DNA of 64,000 bases from NCBI RefSeq assembly GCF_036850765.1, contig NC_089501.1, forward strand, positions 13,864,997-13,928,996, in the 5' to 3' direction. Below are positions 11,516 to 23,935 of this stretch, one piece after another. The translations under genes were made by a program, and so were the position numbers. This stretch comes from Saccopteryx bilineata. Lineage: Eukaryota; Chordata; Mammalia; Chiroptera; Emballonuridae. Numbering within the stretch: the first letter of the stretch is position 1; every line of letters starts with the position of its first letter. The notes under the pieces were generated by a model, which was given only the letters and a program-made list of their open reading frames with translations, had not been told where the DNA came from and made no database searches.

Positions 11516-12569
11516 AAAGTCACCCAACTTTTAAATTCCCAGAACAGATTGTGGTCCTGGAGAGAGAAGCACTGACAGATACAGAACTACTGACTCAAAC
11601 ACACATACATTAGGTAGTCACTAGATTCCTTAGGATTGTCTCCACTACCCTGAGAGAATAGGGTAGATGGAACTCATCAAGGCCATGAATAATTAGTTTT
11701 GTTCTGTCTTGGAGAGGTGAGGTTCGCCTTTAAATCAGAACACAGTGCATGCCTGCCTGTGTGGCCCTGAGTCTTAGTTCCACTTCAGCAGGGGACAAAA
11801 GAGAAAATCCTACATCATCATGACCAAACTAGACACCTGGTAAAATCCATATGTCAGGAAACTTGATTTGTTTTTTTTTCTTGCTAGGCGTAGCATCAGC
11901 AAAGCACCTCATTTGTCCTAGGAATGTACCATTAAATATCAGTGCAGGTCAGCTAAAATGTGCATCCCCGGAAAATACATATTTCAGGTCCAAGAAGAAA
12001 ACAGAAGCTCTTAGTCCTCCTTCTAACCTCCTCCTTTCCCCCATGTGAAAAAGCAGAAATAGTAGAATCTGCTGTTGTAATACATCGAAGAATTTCAAAG
12101 ATATGACCTTTGCGGCTTTGTCCTAATATGATAAACAGACTTGGTCCCAGTGGACGAATAACACCTGACAGGTTGGGAAGGGCAATGGGAAGAATACTTC
12201 AGACTGCCTCCATTTTTCCTGGTCAGTATAAAAATTTACTTCCTGGAAGGTTTCTCACTGTTAACAAGCACAAAGTATTTTTCTATCATTATCTATAGTG
12301 CATTGTTGGCATTCCTTGTACCTGAAAATTAATTTTTGAACTATTTTGCATGAGCAATTTTCCAGGAAACTTACATCTCCCTGTATCCACGCTCATTGGT
12401 GATCTCCTCCCAAACTGACTTTGAGAGTCACCATGTTTCAGCCAATAGGACAGTAGTAAACTCGACATAATCATAATCAGAGACTTAACAAAGCTTTTGA
12501 ACATTTCCAATTCTCTTTATATTCCTATGCTTTCACTATGATTATTGCTCAAGGTAGTTTGGTACAGGA
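11516..12569. other. Unrecognised stretch
   Basis: No gene and no repeat that I recognise. Open frames of 62-73 codons at 11851-12510 lack domains. Confidence 0.45.
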
Positions 12570-12818
12570 CATGACGTATGGAACACAGTCAACGCTGCCC
12601 AGTTGTTCCTGATGCAGCCCTAAATATGTGAGCAAATTCTGCCAAGATTAGCAGTGCTGCCTCGTGGCCCTGCTACTCAGCACAGATTCTGAAGTGAGTT
12701 GAGCTGATTGCGGTTCAAACTAGCAGAACAACCCAGTAGATTTGTAGACCAAGAAAAATAATAAATAGTTGTGTTAAGGCACTAAGTTTTGGAGGTGATT
12801 TCTTACACAGTTAGGAAA
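12570..12818 (+). mobile_element. MLT1-type MaLR LTR, 3' part
   Basis: Ends with 'aagaaaaataataaatagttgtgttaaggcactaagttttggaggtgatttcttacacagttagg', the MLT1 3' region. The 5' part is lost or unrecognisable. Confidence 0.7.
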
Positions 12819-13346
12819 AGTCTAAAGAAAGAAGAAATTAAAAATCCTTATCCCATTCAGATATCAGAAAGTCATCAGTCTTAGCAAATCCAGGAAGTTC
12901 ATTAAATACAGTGAGGATGCTCAATGGGAGTTCATTTTATCACTTCATAGTCCTGGAGATAACCCTAAGAATAAAAAATATAAAACCTTAGTTTCAGGAG
13001 CCCCCCCCCCCCATTTCCTGTGCTGGCTGGCTGTTGCTTTCCATTTTATGACCTCTATTCGATTTCCTAAACAAATCAGACAAGTTTTCCACCAGCATCA
13101 GGCAGGCGGTCTGATAGTGTCTTAACAGAACCCCTGCTGATGTGCATCTCTGTTCTCTACTCAGCTGTCCCATCCTGTGGCTACAGTTCTAAAGTTACAG
13201 GACAGTTTCTAACTTTGTGCCTGTCCCAAGGCATCAGGACCAAGGCACATGATTTGTAATTTATGAGGACACCCACAGAGCTGTCACTTGCAAGGCAGGT
13301 GTTGAGAAAATGGCAAGCAGCTCTAGGAAAGAAAAGAACTCTGATC
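12819..13346. other. Unrecognised stretch
   Basis: No gene and no repeat recognised apart from a 14-C run at about 13000-13013. Confidence 0.45.
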
Positions 13347-13714
13347 TCACCCCTGAATAATGGTGTCTAACCTAGTCATGGACAGAAAGCGTTGACATAA
13401 GCGAGCTTTAAAAATAAAGCAATGGCTCATCTTGCTGAAGGCACGCTCTGTCTCTGCGCTGCCGAATATAACAGGATTTAAGTAATCTATGAAAAAACTA
13501 GTTTTAATTTTGAGGCTGCTTGAATGTTTTTGAACTGTGCTTTGCAAACACAACTATCAATTTCAGGTACCCTATGGGAAAAAACAGGCAAGTCAAAATT
13601 CAAACTAAATAATTCAACAGGATGTAATAGATAATGTTCTTCCAATCTTCTCCCTCCCAAAACAAGGAAACCAAGACAAATTAATTTAAATTAGATGAAA
13701 GGAAACTGAGTGTA

Positions 13715-13769
<55 letters not shown>

Positions 13770-14267
13770 TATATACCCAGTCATTATATAATGCAATTTA
13801 AAACTTAATAAACTGTAAATCAATAAGTTAGCTGCTTAATATTTTAGGGTAAACTAACTGAGTTTGGTCTCACCATAGTTTATTTTACATCCCAATTTAT
13901 GGCACTATTTCAGAGATTAACACAAGGCAATCTAATCTTAAATTGATTTAGATGGTAGTGGAAATCTATGAGTAAAGACATGACAGTTTCAAGGCACTTC
14001 CAAAGCACCACAAGGGGCACATTGCAACGCTGGATGGAAAAAGTATCAGCTAGGAAGCAATCTGAGCTGTGAAACCAAATGATGTCATGATGAAAAGGCT
14101 CCAAGAGTTAAAGAATACTGCTTACTGATAGGCAGCTCAACTTTCCATCTCGTGTCTGAGAGTTCCAGTGGGATGTCTGTGTTACAATGCAAGTCCAGTG
14201 ACTTTACACCATGTGAAAACCACAATGAATACAGACACTCAAATATCAGGCTGATTACTGGCTGCAA
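13347..14267 (-). pseudogene. Possible hAT-transposase relic
   Basis: Two minus-strand open frames in the same order and roughly the right spacing suggest an old hAT transposase or a ZMYM/ZBED-like domesticated relative. Frame 14267-14085 contains LSDTRWK, like the hAT L.DTRW motif. Frame 13553-13347 contains FGSAETERAFSKM, like the (S/T)AxxERxFSxM core of the hAT C-terminal dimerisation domain. About 240 codons separate the motifs, and the frames in between are broken. No terminal inverted repeats were found. It could also be chance. Confidence 0.35.
13710..13764. repeat. (TG)n(TA)n microsatellite
   Basis: About nine TG units, then about 18 uninterrupted TA units. Such tracts can extrude and are length-variable. 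Confidence 0.95.
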
Positions 14268-15555
14268 TAGGAGCTTTCACATTGGCAAAATCAGAGGATT
14301 TTTACTTCCTTTGGTGAGGACCAATCAGGTATTGCCCATTACCACATTCTTAAAATCTTCCTTCTAGATATAACTTGCCTGTTGACATTGAAGCCCACAT
14401 TCTTCTTAAAAGATTTTATGTGTTGGCTACTAATAAACAGTCAGAAAACCACTATATGGCATATGCCATTGTGTCCTGCACCCTCCGACCTCTATCATAA
14501 ACCATCAGGGCTGAAAGAACAGTTAAGGAGGTTCTGGACAACTCCAAGCCTCTCTTTTGGCTCCCATCCTGGAAAAACTCCTGACAGAAAGTTTGTCTGG
14601 TGCCCTTGGCAGAGACCCACAAGATCTAGTAAAATGCCAAAGAGGAGAGAGCATGACATCCAGAGGGAACCATGCTGTCAGGCAAAAGGGCTACGCCTGA
14701 CCAAAGGCAACTTTGGGAAGTTGTTATTATTGGCTTGTTGGATGATTGCAGTGTAACTAGAAAAACATAGAAGCTGTATTTTCTTGTTATTGATTTTTGT
14801 TTGGTGGTTTCATACCAAACTTAGTTCCCATTCATTTGGTTCTTTTTAACAATTGGGAAATAGAATCTCGGTGGTAATCGAGGGATATCTCTGGACTCTC
14901 TTTTCCCTTCATTTCAAGAATTCAGGCTATCATTACTCTATATTAGTTGGGTTTCACATCTCCAAGGTCCCAGTCAGTTCTTAGTTGACCATTCAGCTAC
15001 ATCACAGGAGAGAATCTGGGAAGATAAAAGTCCAGAAGTTCATGGAGCAGGTCACTAAAATAGCTAGAGATCATCAAATATGTCGCATCCAATCTCAGCT
15101 CAGAAACTGTGCTCACCAACTTGATCCCTGAAGGTCCTCTGAAATTAGATTTCTCCCTTGTTGCTTTCCTCCGCCACCCATCTACACCATCCCACAGGCT
15201 GGGCTATCTCGGTAAGTGTGGCTTGTTAAGGGGGGACTGAAGGGAGAGAGGTTTGCCCAGCACACTCAGCTGTTGAAAAATCTCTAAAGATCCACTAGCA
15301 AGCAAGTATTTTAGAAAGCTCCAAGTTTCATCAGAATACATGTCTATGAACGAGCACCAGGAAGTGTCAGCTCACGGGCATGAATGAAGAGTAGGAGATG
15401 GTGAATAGAGCCATGAGCTTGGATTCAGACTTAAAGTCTCTGAGGCCCACCTGCAAGGTCTAATTTCAGTTAAGAAATATATTTTTAAAAAATGAAAATT
15501 GCATTTCACAACTCACTTTTACAAATATGATAAGAACAGCTCTGATTTTTTGATT
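14268..15555. other. Unrecognised stretch
   Basis: No gene recognised. A 124-codon plus-strand frame (14382-14756) is longer than most in the window but shows no domain or composition unlike random sequence. Confidence 0.45.
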
Positions 15556-15559
15556 TGTT

Positions 15560-15760
15560 TAATAAAAGAGCTAGAGACACACAGATTTAGGCTTCTGGTC
15601 TTATAAATCTGGGTATAAATCTAGCCTTGGCCACTTACCAGCTGTGTGAATTTGGTGAATTACTTTACCTCTCTGAACCTCGTTTTTCTCATCTGCAAAT
15701 AGGGGGAAATGCTTACTGTGTGGTACTGCTATAAGAATGAGTCAAGGTACTATGTGTGAG
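15560..15760 (+). repeat. MIR
   Basis: Clear MIR core: 'ggccacttaccagctgtgtgaatttggtgaattactttacctctctgaacctcgtttttctcatctgcaaat', followed by the 'gggggaaatgcttactgtgtggtactgctataagaatgag' segment. Plus orientation. Confidence 0.88.
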
Positions 15761-17129
15761 CCATCCCGCACAATGGCAATCTATTTTTATATGGATTGAT
15801 ATGTTAGCAAGCTGCCCCTTAGCATGGCTAGGTAGATTTATTTAACAAATATTGACTTATCTGCTATGGATTAGGTATCTTTTAAAATAAGTGTTCTACT
15901 TCCTCTTCTTCCCCAAAAAGAAAAAATATATAACATTATTGAAATACCCCCCAAAAGAATTTCTGGTTCCATCTAAGACAGTTGGGGAATATATGAGTGG
16001 AATAACCAAGTAAGTAGAAAAGATACATCCATAAATACCTCAAAAAAGGCAGTGTGTGCCCAAGTATCAAAACCCAAGCAATACAAATGGAAATAAGTTG
16101 GTTATTTATTCACTATAGCAATGTAAATATATAAAAACCTTTTAATTTTCTCAGAACAGTATATATTAAAGATTTTTTCAAGGGTCCTAACCATTTCTAA
16201 TGTACCTTAGTTCAGAGCTCAAAGGATCCCGCACATGATATCAGAATGTTAAAACTTCCATTTGAAGTTCTTTCATAATTCAGGTTGTTGAATTACCTCA
16301 AACTTCATCTCCTACCTTTATGTTAAAAAGAGCAATGTTGATGGATGCAGAGCCAGAATGACTGGATACCAAATCGCTTAAGTTCCCTGTGCCTCATTTA
16401 CTTTAGTCATGAAATAAGGAAACTCAATAATATTGCTGTAAATAATATATGCTAAAGCATACTGTGAATTAAGAAGAGAATACACAAACACAAGTTGTTT
16501 TTTGTCATATTGATTCTGTTAGTTCATATTTTTCTTCATGTTTTCCGTATTGTACAAAAAACTTCACATACTTCCAAGTTCCTAGGTTTCTTTCATTTAT
16601 GTTGTATAAAAAGCTTCTACCACTGGTTTTGCCAGAGCTCATTCAGGTCTGTTTAACTGTCATGGATAACAAAATTCCTTTAATCATAACCATTTTATGA
16701 ACATTTAATACCTAGAAACTAGCAGTCATTGAGTTGAATCAGTCAGTTATTATTTTAAGTAAATTTTTAAACAGTTTTGCTTTCTGGCTCCTTGATTAGA
16801 GTTTCTCAACCCCAAAATTAGCTTAGTCATTTAAATGGTAAGCCTAAGAATCTTCTCAGATCCTTCAGACATTGCTTCTCTCACTTCTACTGTGAATTTG
16901 TTCTATATGTTGTTCAATAATATGCTTAATTTTATTTTACCTTTGACTCATCCTTATGTATTTGAAAGTGACCCTTTTAATTTTTTTGTTCAATTTTGAT
17001 AATTTTTTTTCTTTTTTTGCAATCACATTCTTCTTACTACTGAAATATCTTTTATGCAGAAATGTTGTTTTCAGTTCTCCACACAATTTTTACTCCCTTT
17101 TTGTCACATTTTGGTGATCTCTTTGGCAT
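15761..17129. other. Unrecognised stretch
   Basis: AT-rich. No gene and no repeat that I recognise. Confidence 0.45.
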
Positions 17130-17730
17130 CAATATGTATCAGTTAGCTATAGCTGCATAACAAAACCATTCCATGACTCAGTGACTTAAAACAACAATTT
17201 TCTACTACAGTTTATGCATCTATAAACTACAGATGTACAATAGGTTGGCCAGATATTGGGTGATCTAGGCTTGGTTCAGTTGGGTGTCTCTCCTGATTGC
17301 AGTGAGGTATACTTTTAAATCTACAGGTTAGCTGGGGATCAAGTGATCTAGGCTCAGCTTGCCCAGAGGTTCAATCCAGGGATTGAAAGGGGGCTCTGTT
17401 TAAGCTGGTTTGGCTGGTATAACTTGGCAAGGGAGACTAGTTCATGTGCCTCATACTTGTGCTAGGACCAGCATTCTAGCCCAGATGTGTTCTTCTCATA
17501 GAGATGAGAGATATAAGAGAACAGGCAGAGACGGTTAAGGTCTCTAGAGGCCTGAGTTCATAACTGGCACACTATCACTTCTGCCTCATTCTTTTTGGCC
17601 TAAAAAAGTCACATGTAAACTCCAAGTCAAGATGCAAGAGAGATACACTCCTCCTATAGATAGAGGACACTGAAAGTTACATAGCAAAGGGTATGAGTTC
17701 CAGGAAGAGTCAAGAATTGGGGCCGGTAAT
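17130..17730 (-). repeat. Ancient LTR-like repeat, class uncertain
   Basis: Opens 'atcagttagctatagctgcataacaaaaccattccatgactcagtgacttaaaacaacaattt' and continues with phrases seen in a common mammalian LTR-like repeat ('gaggcctgagttcataactggcacactatcacttctgcctcattc'). Orientation and family (MaLR or ERVL) not certain. Confidence 0.4.
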
Positions 17731-18132
17731 ACAATCTAGCATAAGATTCCAGAAGATGTCAAAACAGCAGCATTTAACCCTTCTAAAACATCAAAATAAT
17801 TAGCCTGTTGATCCCAGTGCCCATCTGGTAATGCAAGGTGGAAACAGGAGGGACAGCTGTGGTCAATTTGTAGGATTTCATGGGCAGAGTAACACTTTTC
17901 ATTTTGACTGGAATAATATTTATAGTAGACGTTATGGCACCTCACACAGTCTTTTCCATATAATACTATCATTTAGAAAAAAACTTGTTTTTTAAAATTG
18001 AGTTCTAGTTGCTCATAGTTCGTTTTCAATAAGTCAACTTTGGGTGACATTTGCGCAACTTGGACCACACTTGGAAGGCCCCTCCCAGGTTGTATAGGAT
18101 TCAGGATCCTCTTTCTATACCACCCCCTAGGC

Positions 18133-18496
18133 CAGGGGTCCCCAAACTTTTTACACAGGGGGCCAGTTCACTGTCCCTCAGACCGTTGGAGGGCTGGACT
18201 ATAAAAAAAACTATGAACAAATCCCTATGCACACTGCACATATCTTATTTTAAAGTAAAAAAACAAAACGGGAACAAATACAATATTTAAAATAAAGAAC
18301 AAGTAAATTTAAATCAACAAACTGACCAGTATTTCAATGGGAACTATGGGTTTGCTTTTGTCTAATGAGATGGTCAATGTGCTCCTCTCAATGACCACCA
18401 ATGAAAGAGGTGCCCCTTCCAGAAGTGCAACAGGGCCTGGATAAATGGCCTCAGGGGGCCGCATGTAGCCCGTGGGCCGTAGTTTGGGGACCCCTG
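18133..18496 (+). mobile_element. Nonautonomous hAT transposon
   Basis: 364-bp element. Terminal inverted repeats CAGGGGTCCCCAAACT at the left (18133) and its complement AGTTTGGGGACCCCTG at the right (ending 18496), 16/16 identical. It is flanked by a perfect 8-bp TSD, CCCTAGGC (18125-18132 and 18497-18504), diagnostic of hAT. The left 200 bp resembles the OposCharlie/OC1-type nonautonomous family that, with SPIN, is patchily distributed among mammals. It encodes nothing and would need a transposase in trans. Confidence 0.88.
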
Positions 18497-18873
18497 CCCT
18501 AGGCAATGGGCCTGTCCAGCTTGTTCTGGTGTCTCAAATTAATAAATTTCATGTCCTTAAAATTTTGCATACATCAGTATAATAATAAAATATTATGAGG
18601 ATTTCTTTCCTCTACCATTTTAGAACCTTATGCAATTGGTAACCATCATGGATATGGTGAAAAAGTTGGTAGATACACCATGATCTTTTCTTTACCATAC
18701 CTGTGAATGTTACCTCCAGGATGCTCTGACCTGCAGCTATCCAATCATGGCTAAGGCAGAACTGCATATATACATAAAGATAGAGAAACAAAAGTGCTAT
18801 TTTTTAAATGGTGGCACACATAAATTATGATTTTGATCAATTAACTTTAAATATACTATATTTAGGAATTTTT

Positions 18874-19960
18874 TTTTTTTTTTTTTTATAATTTTATTTT
18901 TTTAATGGGGTGACATCAATAAATCAGGATACATATATTCAAAGATAACAAGTCCAGGTTATCTTGTCGTTCAATTATGTTGCATACCCACCACCCAAAG
19001 TCAGATTGTCCTCTGTCACCTTCTATCTTGTTTTCTTTGTGCCCCTCCCACCCCCTATCCCTCTCCCATTCCCCCCTCCCCTCTGTAACCACCACACTCT
19101 TATCAATGTCTCTTAGTTTCACTATTATGTCCCACCTACGTATGGAATAATACAGTTCCTGTTTTTTTCTGATTTACTTATTTCGCTTCGTATCATGTTA
19201 TCAAGATCCCACCATTTTGCTGTAAATGTTCCGATGTCATCATTTCTTATGGCTGAGTAGTATTCCATAGTGTATATGTGCCACATCTTCTTTATCCAGT
19301 CATCTATTGATGGGCTTTTTGGTTGTTTCCATGTCCTGGCCACTGTGAACAATGCTGCAATAAACATGGGGCTGCATGTGTCTTTCCGTATCAATGTTTC
19401 TGAGTTTTGGGGATATATACCCAGTAGAGGGATTGCTGGGTCATAAGGTAGTTCTATTTTCAGTTTTTTGAGGAACCACCATACTTTCTTCCATAATGGT
19501 TGTACTACTTTACATTCCCACCAACAGTGGATGAGGGTTCCTTTTTCTCCACAGCCTCTCCAACATTTGCTATTACCTGACTTGCTAATAACAGCTAATC
19601 GAACAGGTGTGAGGTGGTATCTCATTGCCGTTTTGATTTGCATTTCTCTAATAGCTAAAGAAGATGAGCATCTTTTCATATATCTGTTGGCCATTTGTAT
19701 TTCTTCCTGGGAGAAGTGTCTATTCATATCCTCTTCCCATTTTTTTATGGGATTGTTTGTTTGTTTGTTGTTGAGTTTTATGAGTTCTTTGTATATTTTG
19801 GATATTAGGCCCTTATCTGAGCTGTTGTTTGAAAATATCATTTCCCATTTAGTTGGCTTTCTGTTTATTTTGTTATCAGTTTCCCTTGCTGAGCAAAAAC
19901 TTCTTAGTCTGATGTAGTCCCATTCATTAATTTTTGCCTTCACTTCTCTTGCCATTGGAG
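18874..19960 (-). mobile_element. Young 5'-truncated LINE-1
   Basis: Minus orientation. Poly-A tail (T-run) at 18874-18887, 3'UTR to about 19124, then the ORF2 C-terminus. The insertion is bounded by the 16-bp TSD ATATTTAGGAATTTTT (18858-18873 and 19961-19976). Long perfect TSD, intact tail and an unbroken reading frame to the truncation point point to a recent insertion. Confidence 0.93.
19125..19955 (-). pseudogene. L1 ORF2 C-terminal 276 codons
   Basis: Open to its natural stop. Motifs in order: [33 protein letters not shown], then the cysteine-rich C-terminal segment [19 protein letters not shown], then [11 protein letters not shown], and MEYYSAIR near the end. Endonuclease and reverse-transcriptase catalytic domains are absent by 5' truncation, so the protein would be inactive. 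The open frame reflects youth rather than selection. Confidence 0.9.
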
Positions 19961-20019
19961 ATATTTAGGAATTTTTAATGCACTATTCTATTTTGTTTGC
20001 CCAACTATATCTGGATTAT

Positions 20020-20278
20020 TTGGATGAATTAATCTTTTGTATTTCTTTGTCCAGACAAGAGGAAGTCTCCTTATCTAAGTTTTTTGTCCTCAGCACAAAA
20101 CACTTCTTCCTAACATTTACCACACCTCTAAACATTTGCTCAATATCTGTCTTCCCCACTACACTCTGAGTTCCACGAGGCTGGGACAGTGTCTGTTTTC
20201 TTTGCCATTGACACTAAAGCCCAACCCAGGACCAGCACATTTTAGGGACTAAATAAATATTTACTGAGTGAATGAAAA
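20020..20278 (+). repeat. L2 3' end
   Basis: L2 3'UTR phrases in order: 'acactctgagttccacgaggctgggacagtgtctgt', 'aacccaggaccagcacattttagggactaaataaatatttactgagtgaatga'. Plus orientation. Confidence 0.8.
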
Positions 20279-20309
20279 AAATGGATGTGATATAAGCATG
20301 GTATAAGAC

Positions 20310-20540
20310 CGTGATGGCGAACCTTTTTATAAAAACTGCCCACTTTTGCAGTGCTGGTCAACCTGGTCCCTCCTGCTCACTAGTGGGCATTTTAGTTTTC
20401 ATGGTGGGCCAATCGTGGTGCGTTTGGTTGCTCCGCTACTGCCCACCATGAAAGCTGGAACACCCACTAGTGGGTGGGAGGGACCAGATTGACCAGCACT
20501 GCAAAAGTGGGCTGTTTTTATAAAAAGGTTTGCCATCACG
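20310..20540. mobile_element. Fold-back (MITE-like) DNA element
   Basis: A near-perfect palindrome of 231 bp. The outer 22 bases on each side (cgtgatggcRaacctttttata...) are inverted copies, and matching continues inward through 'gcagtgctggtcaa' and 'cactagtggg' to a centre near 20425. It is flanked by the direct repeat GTATAAGAC (20301-20309 and 20541-20549). One base of this may belong to the termini, leaving the 8 bp expected of hAT. Non-coding. Confidence 0.85.
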
Positions 20541-20854
20541 GTATAAGACATTACTTAAGTCTAAAGTCTGCATCTAACCAACTACATATCATTGAGAGGC
20601 CTGCTAACCACTCCAAGCCTCAATATTCCAGGAGGAGCACACCTGTCTTGTTTCCTCCCATGTGGGGTAGTCATGATGGTCAAACAAGAAGATGTATGTG
20701 AACATGCAGTATTCACAGATATTGTTATATAAGCATAGTTTTTAAGCAATGTGTCTGCTTTGGGCACCTTGGGTTACTTTAATACATTGTGAGTAGTATA
20801 TGTTTAATGAAGAGAAAAATTTGTTTACACTTTAAAATGTAGTACCCTCAAAAT

Positions 20855-21076
20855 GCTTCTCGATTCCTTTAACTGTGTATATTTTCCTCCACAGTATTTA
20901 TCACTATTTGGCGTAGAATAATTGTTTGTGTACTTGTTAATGGTCTGTCTCCACCACCTAGAATGTTAGCTTCTCAAAGGGAGGCATTTTGTTTGGTTCA
21001 CAGATGTTCCCTGGTGCTTGCAGAGAGCCTGGATACAAAGTGTGTTCTCAGTGAATATTTGTTGAGCGAATGAATA
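20855..21076 (+). repeat. L2 3' end
   Basis: Contains 'cacagtatttatcactatttg', 'ctgtctccaccacctagaatgttagcttctcaaagggaggcattttg' and 'gtgaatatttgttgagcgaatgaat', the standard L2 3' region. Plus orientation. Confidence 0.85.
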
Positions 21077-22649
21077 GAAATTGGAGAGGAATGTGGGTAC
21101 CATGAAGGATTAGCCGCCAAGTATCTGCAAACCATGCCTTGGTTGTTGCTGCTGCATTTGTGGATTGAATCATGGTGCTGCTGAGGTACAAGTAGACTCC
21201 TTGTTCCCAATTTGATTCCCGTTTCAGTTGCTTTGAACCTTTTAAATCCTAAATCACATAACGCACCCTCACAGATGACATTGTTGCAGAGAGCGGCAGA
21301 GCAGGTGTCTTCGCTCTCCTCTGACACTTCTCTGCAAGGCCGTTACAGCCCCTACTCCGGTGGGAGCACTCAACCCTCCTCCAGGCACTCAGAGCTCTCT
21401 GGGAGACAATTTCTCACTCTTGCCAGGCCCCAGCCACCCAGCTGGGTGGCCAAAAAGCAATACATTTGATCCACAAAAAGCTGTGGGGTTTGTTGGAATG
21501 TCTTCCATTACTGAGAGTCAAACACAAAATCAAATTGACTAAATCCTTCTGGAATTCCACAAGGCAGCAATTTCCCCAAATCCCAACTCTATCACATTTG
21601 CTGTCTTTATGGCTGCAAAATGTCAACTCTTTAACACCTCTTCCCATCCTGTCACTCAGTTTCTCCATACAGCTTCAAGAGGGCCGGGGAGTCTGTAAAG
21701 GGGACGAGAAAGAGTGGTATGATATGAAAACAAAAATATAAAACAATTAGTGAACATTTTTGCTTGGGTTATATAAACTTAAAATATCCTATTATGAATG
21801 ATGGGATAATATCCTATGTCCTTAATTTAGCTTATGGTCACTTTAGATTTTGATCATTCCTCTAGGCTTGTCACATTATAGAAATAGAATGTATTAATTA
21901 AAATATAACCTACATCTACATGAAGCAAATGGACACTCAAAGTAGGAGACACCTTTAGATTTCTTAACATTGCATTTTTGCCTCTTTGGTAGTTTAAAAT
22001 TAAACCCTTTCTCCAGCCTCACACCAACAGATAGCTCAGTTTTAAGAAATGTTTTTCCTTGCCCCCAGTTTCTAACACTCTAAAATAGCAACTATTGCAG
22101 TCAAAATAAGATTCTTGAAATGGAAAGTACTTTGTCCTGACCATGGCAGACAAAGTTATATTAAAATTGCAGCTGGCTCTCACCAGGGTTGTGGTTTTGG
22201 GCAAAACATTCTTTACTGTTCCTCTGTGCTGCTACCTACCCAACTGCCTTATCTCTGCCTTCTTCTCTCTTCCCCCACACACAGACTAGGGCTGCAATAT
22301 TGATATATCAACAGAGAGTGGATGTGGACCAGTGGATGAACGTCAGCACCTCTAGGGCACTGCCTACCAGTAGGAGGGTACAGGGCAAATGTGAGTTTAG
22401 TGATGGATTTGTCAAATGTCAGTTCGTTCACTTACTCCTTGGTTGAGTTATTTGTATTTACTTTAATATGGATCTTTAATTATCTTTAAAATATCTTTCA
22501 AATATTATGATGTAATATAACATGAAATGAAAAGTATTGTGCATGCCAAAGAATAGAAGTAAGGTTATGGAACACTTATTTATGAAAAATGCAGCAATTA
22601 TTTGTCACTGGGGGTACAAATGAATTTCATGTTTCCTTAGAAAGGCTAC
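21077..22649. other. Unrecognised stretch
   Basis: No gene recognised. Several overlapping 60-91 codon frames lie at 21212-21741, but none has a domain, and frames on both strands overlap, which argues for chance. Confidence 0.45.
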
Positions 22650-23196
22650 AAAAGACAGAAAATGCAAAAAAAAAAAAAGATTGATGTTAAACTTTATCAA
22701 CATTTAAAACTTTTCTTCTTCAAAAGACATGATTAAGAAGTAAAATGTCAAGCTATAGAATGAGTTGATATATTTGTTATATAAAAAATATTTGATTATA
22801 TATAATATAATATGTAACACCTCTTATATAGTAAATTATATATTTATTCAAAAAATTTGAATAGAGAAAAGAAGATATACAAAAGGCTAATAGACATTAA
22901 GAAACTAATAAATTAAAACCACAAAAAAATGTGACTGATAAATAGGATGACTAAAATAAAAAATACTAGCAATACTACATTTCAGCAAAGGGGGCAACTG
23001 GAACTCTCATAACTTGCTATTGGGAATGTAAAATGGTACAATCATTTTGGAAAACTTCTTGGTATTTCCTTAAAAAGTTAAATGTATGTCCCAGATATTC
23101 CATTTTCAGATATTTATCCCAAAGAAATGAAAACATATGTCCACAAAAAGCTACGTGAATGTTCATACTACTTTATTCAAATGGACAAAAGCTACA

Positions 23197-23553
23197 TGTC
23201 TTAAGTCCTAGGGCTGCTCTAACAAATTACTCCCCACAGGAGGCTGTAGGGGAGAATCTACTGCATGCCCCTTTCCTAGTTTCTGGGCAATTGTTGGGGT
23301 TCCCTTAGATTACAGCGACATCGCTCTGATCTCAGCCTCTGTTATTATATGACCTTCTTCCCTTTGTATTTCTGTGTGTCTGTTCTCTTCTTATAAGGAC
23401 ACCAGTGAATAGATTTAGGGTTTACTTTAATCCAGTATGACTTCATACTGACTAATTACATCTGCAAAGAACTTATTTCCAAATAAGGTCAAATTTTTAG
23501 GTACTAGAGGTTAGGATTTGAACATATCTTTTTTAGGGAACACATTTCACTTA
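23197..23553 (-). mobile_element. MaLR LTR (MST/MLT1 type) in old L1
   Basis: Reverse-orientation LTR: begins 'tgtcttaagtcctagggctgctctaac', middle 'ttcttataaggacaccagtgaatagatttaggg', end 'caaataaggtcaaatttttaggtactagaggttaggatttgaacatat'. Probable 5-bp TSD CTACA/GTACA at 23192-23196 and 23554-23558. Confidence 0.75.
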
Positions 23554-23935
23554 GTACACTGAGGACTGTGATGTGGAAAATGTTCAACAACTGGTGGACG
23601 AATAAGATGTGGTATATCCATACAATAGATTTCCTACGTATCAATAACAGAGAACAAACTATTGATGCAAACAACATGAAGGAATCTCTAAACCATGATG
23701 CCAAGTTAAAAAGCTAAACTCAAAATTAATATTCTAGGAATTACAAACAAATATATGTATAGTGACAGGACTCACATCAGTGGTTGCCTGGGGCCGGTAG
23801 CTTAGAGAGAGATAGCGAAGACTCATAAGGAATCTTTTGGATATGATGAAAATGTTCACTATGCTGATTGTGGTGATGGTTTCATGGGAGCATACACTAT
23901 GAATACACTTTAAATTTTCACTTTAATTTGCATAC

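Noticed and set aside
14382..14756. 124-codon plus-strand frame
   Set aside because: No domain, no conserved motif and no splice context; length is compatible with chance in 64 kb.
19468..19917. 149-codon plus-strand frame rich in hydrophobic residues
   Set aside because: Antisense shadow of the L1 ORF2 C-terminus at 19125-19955.
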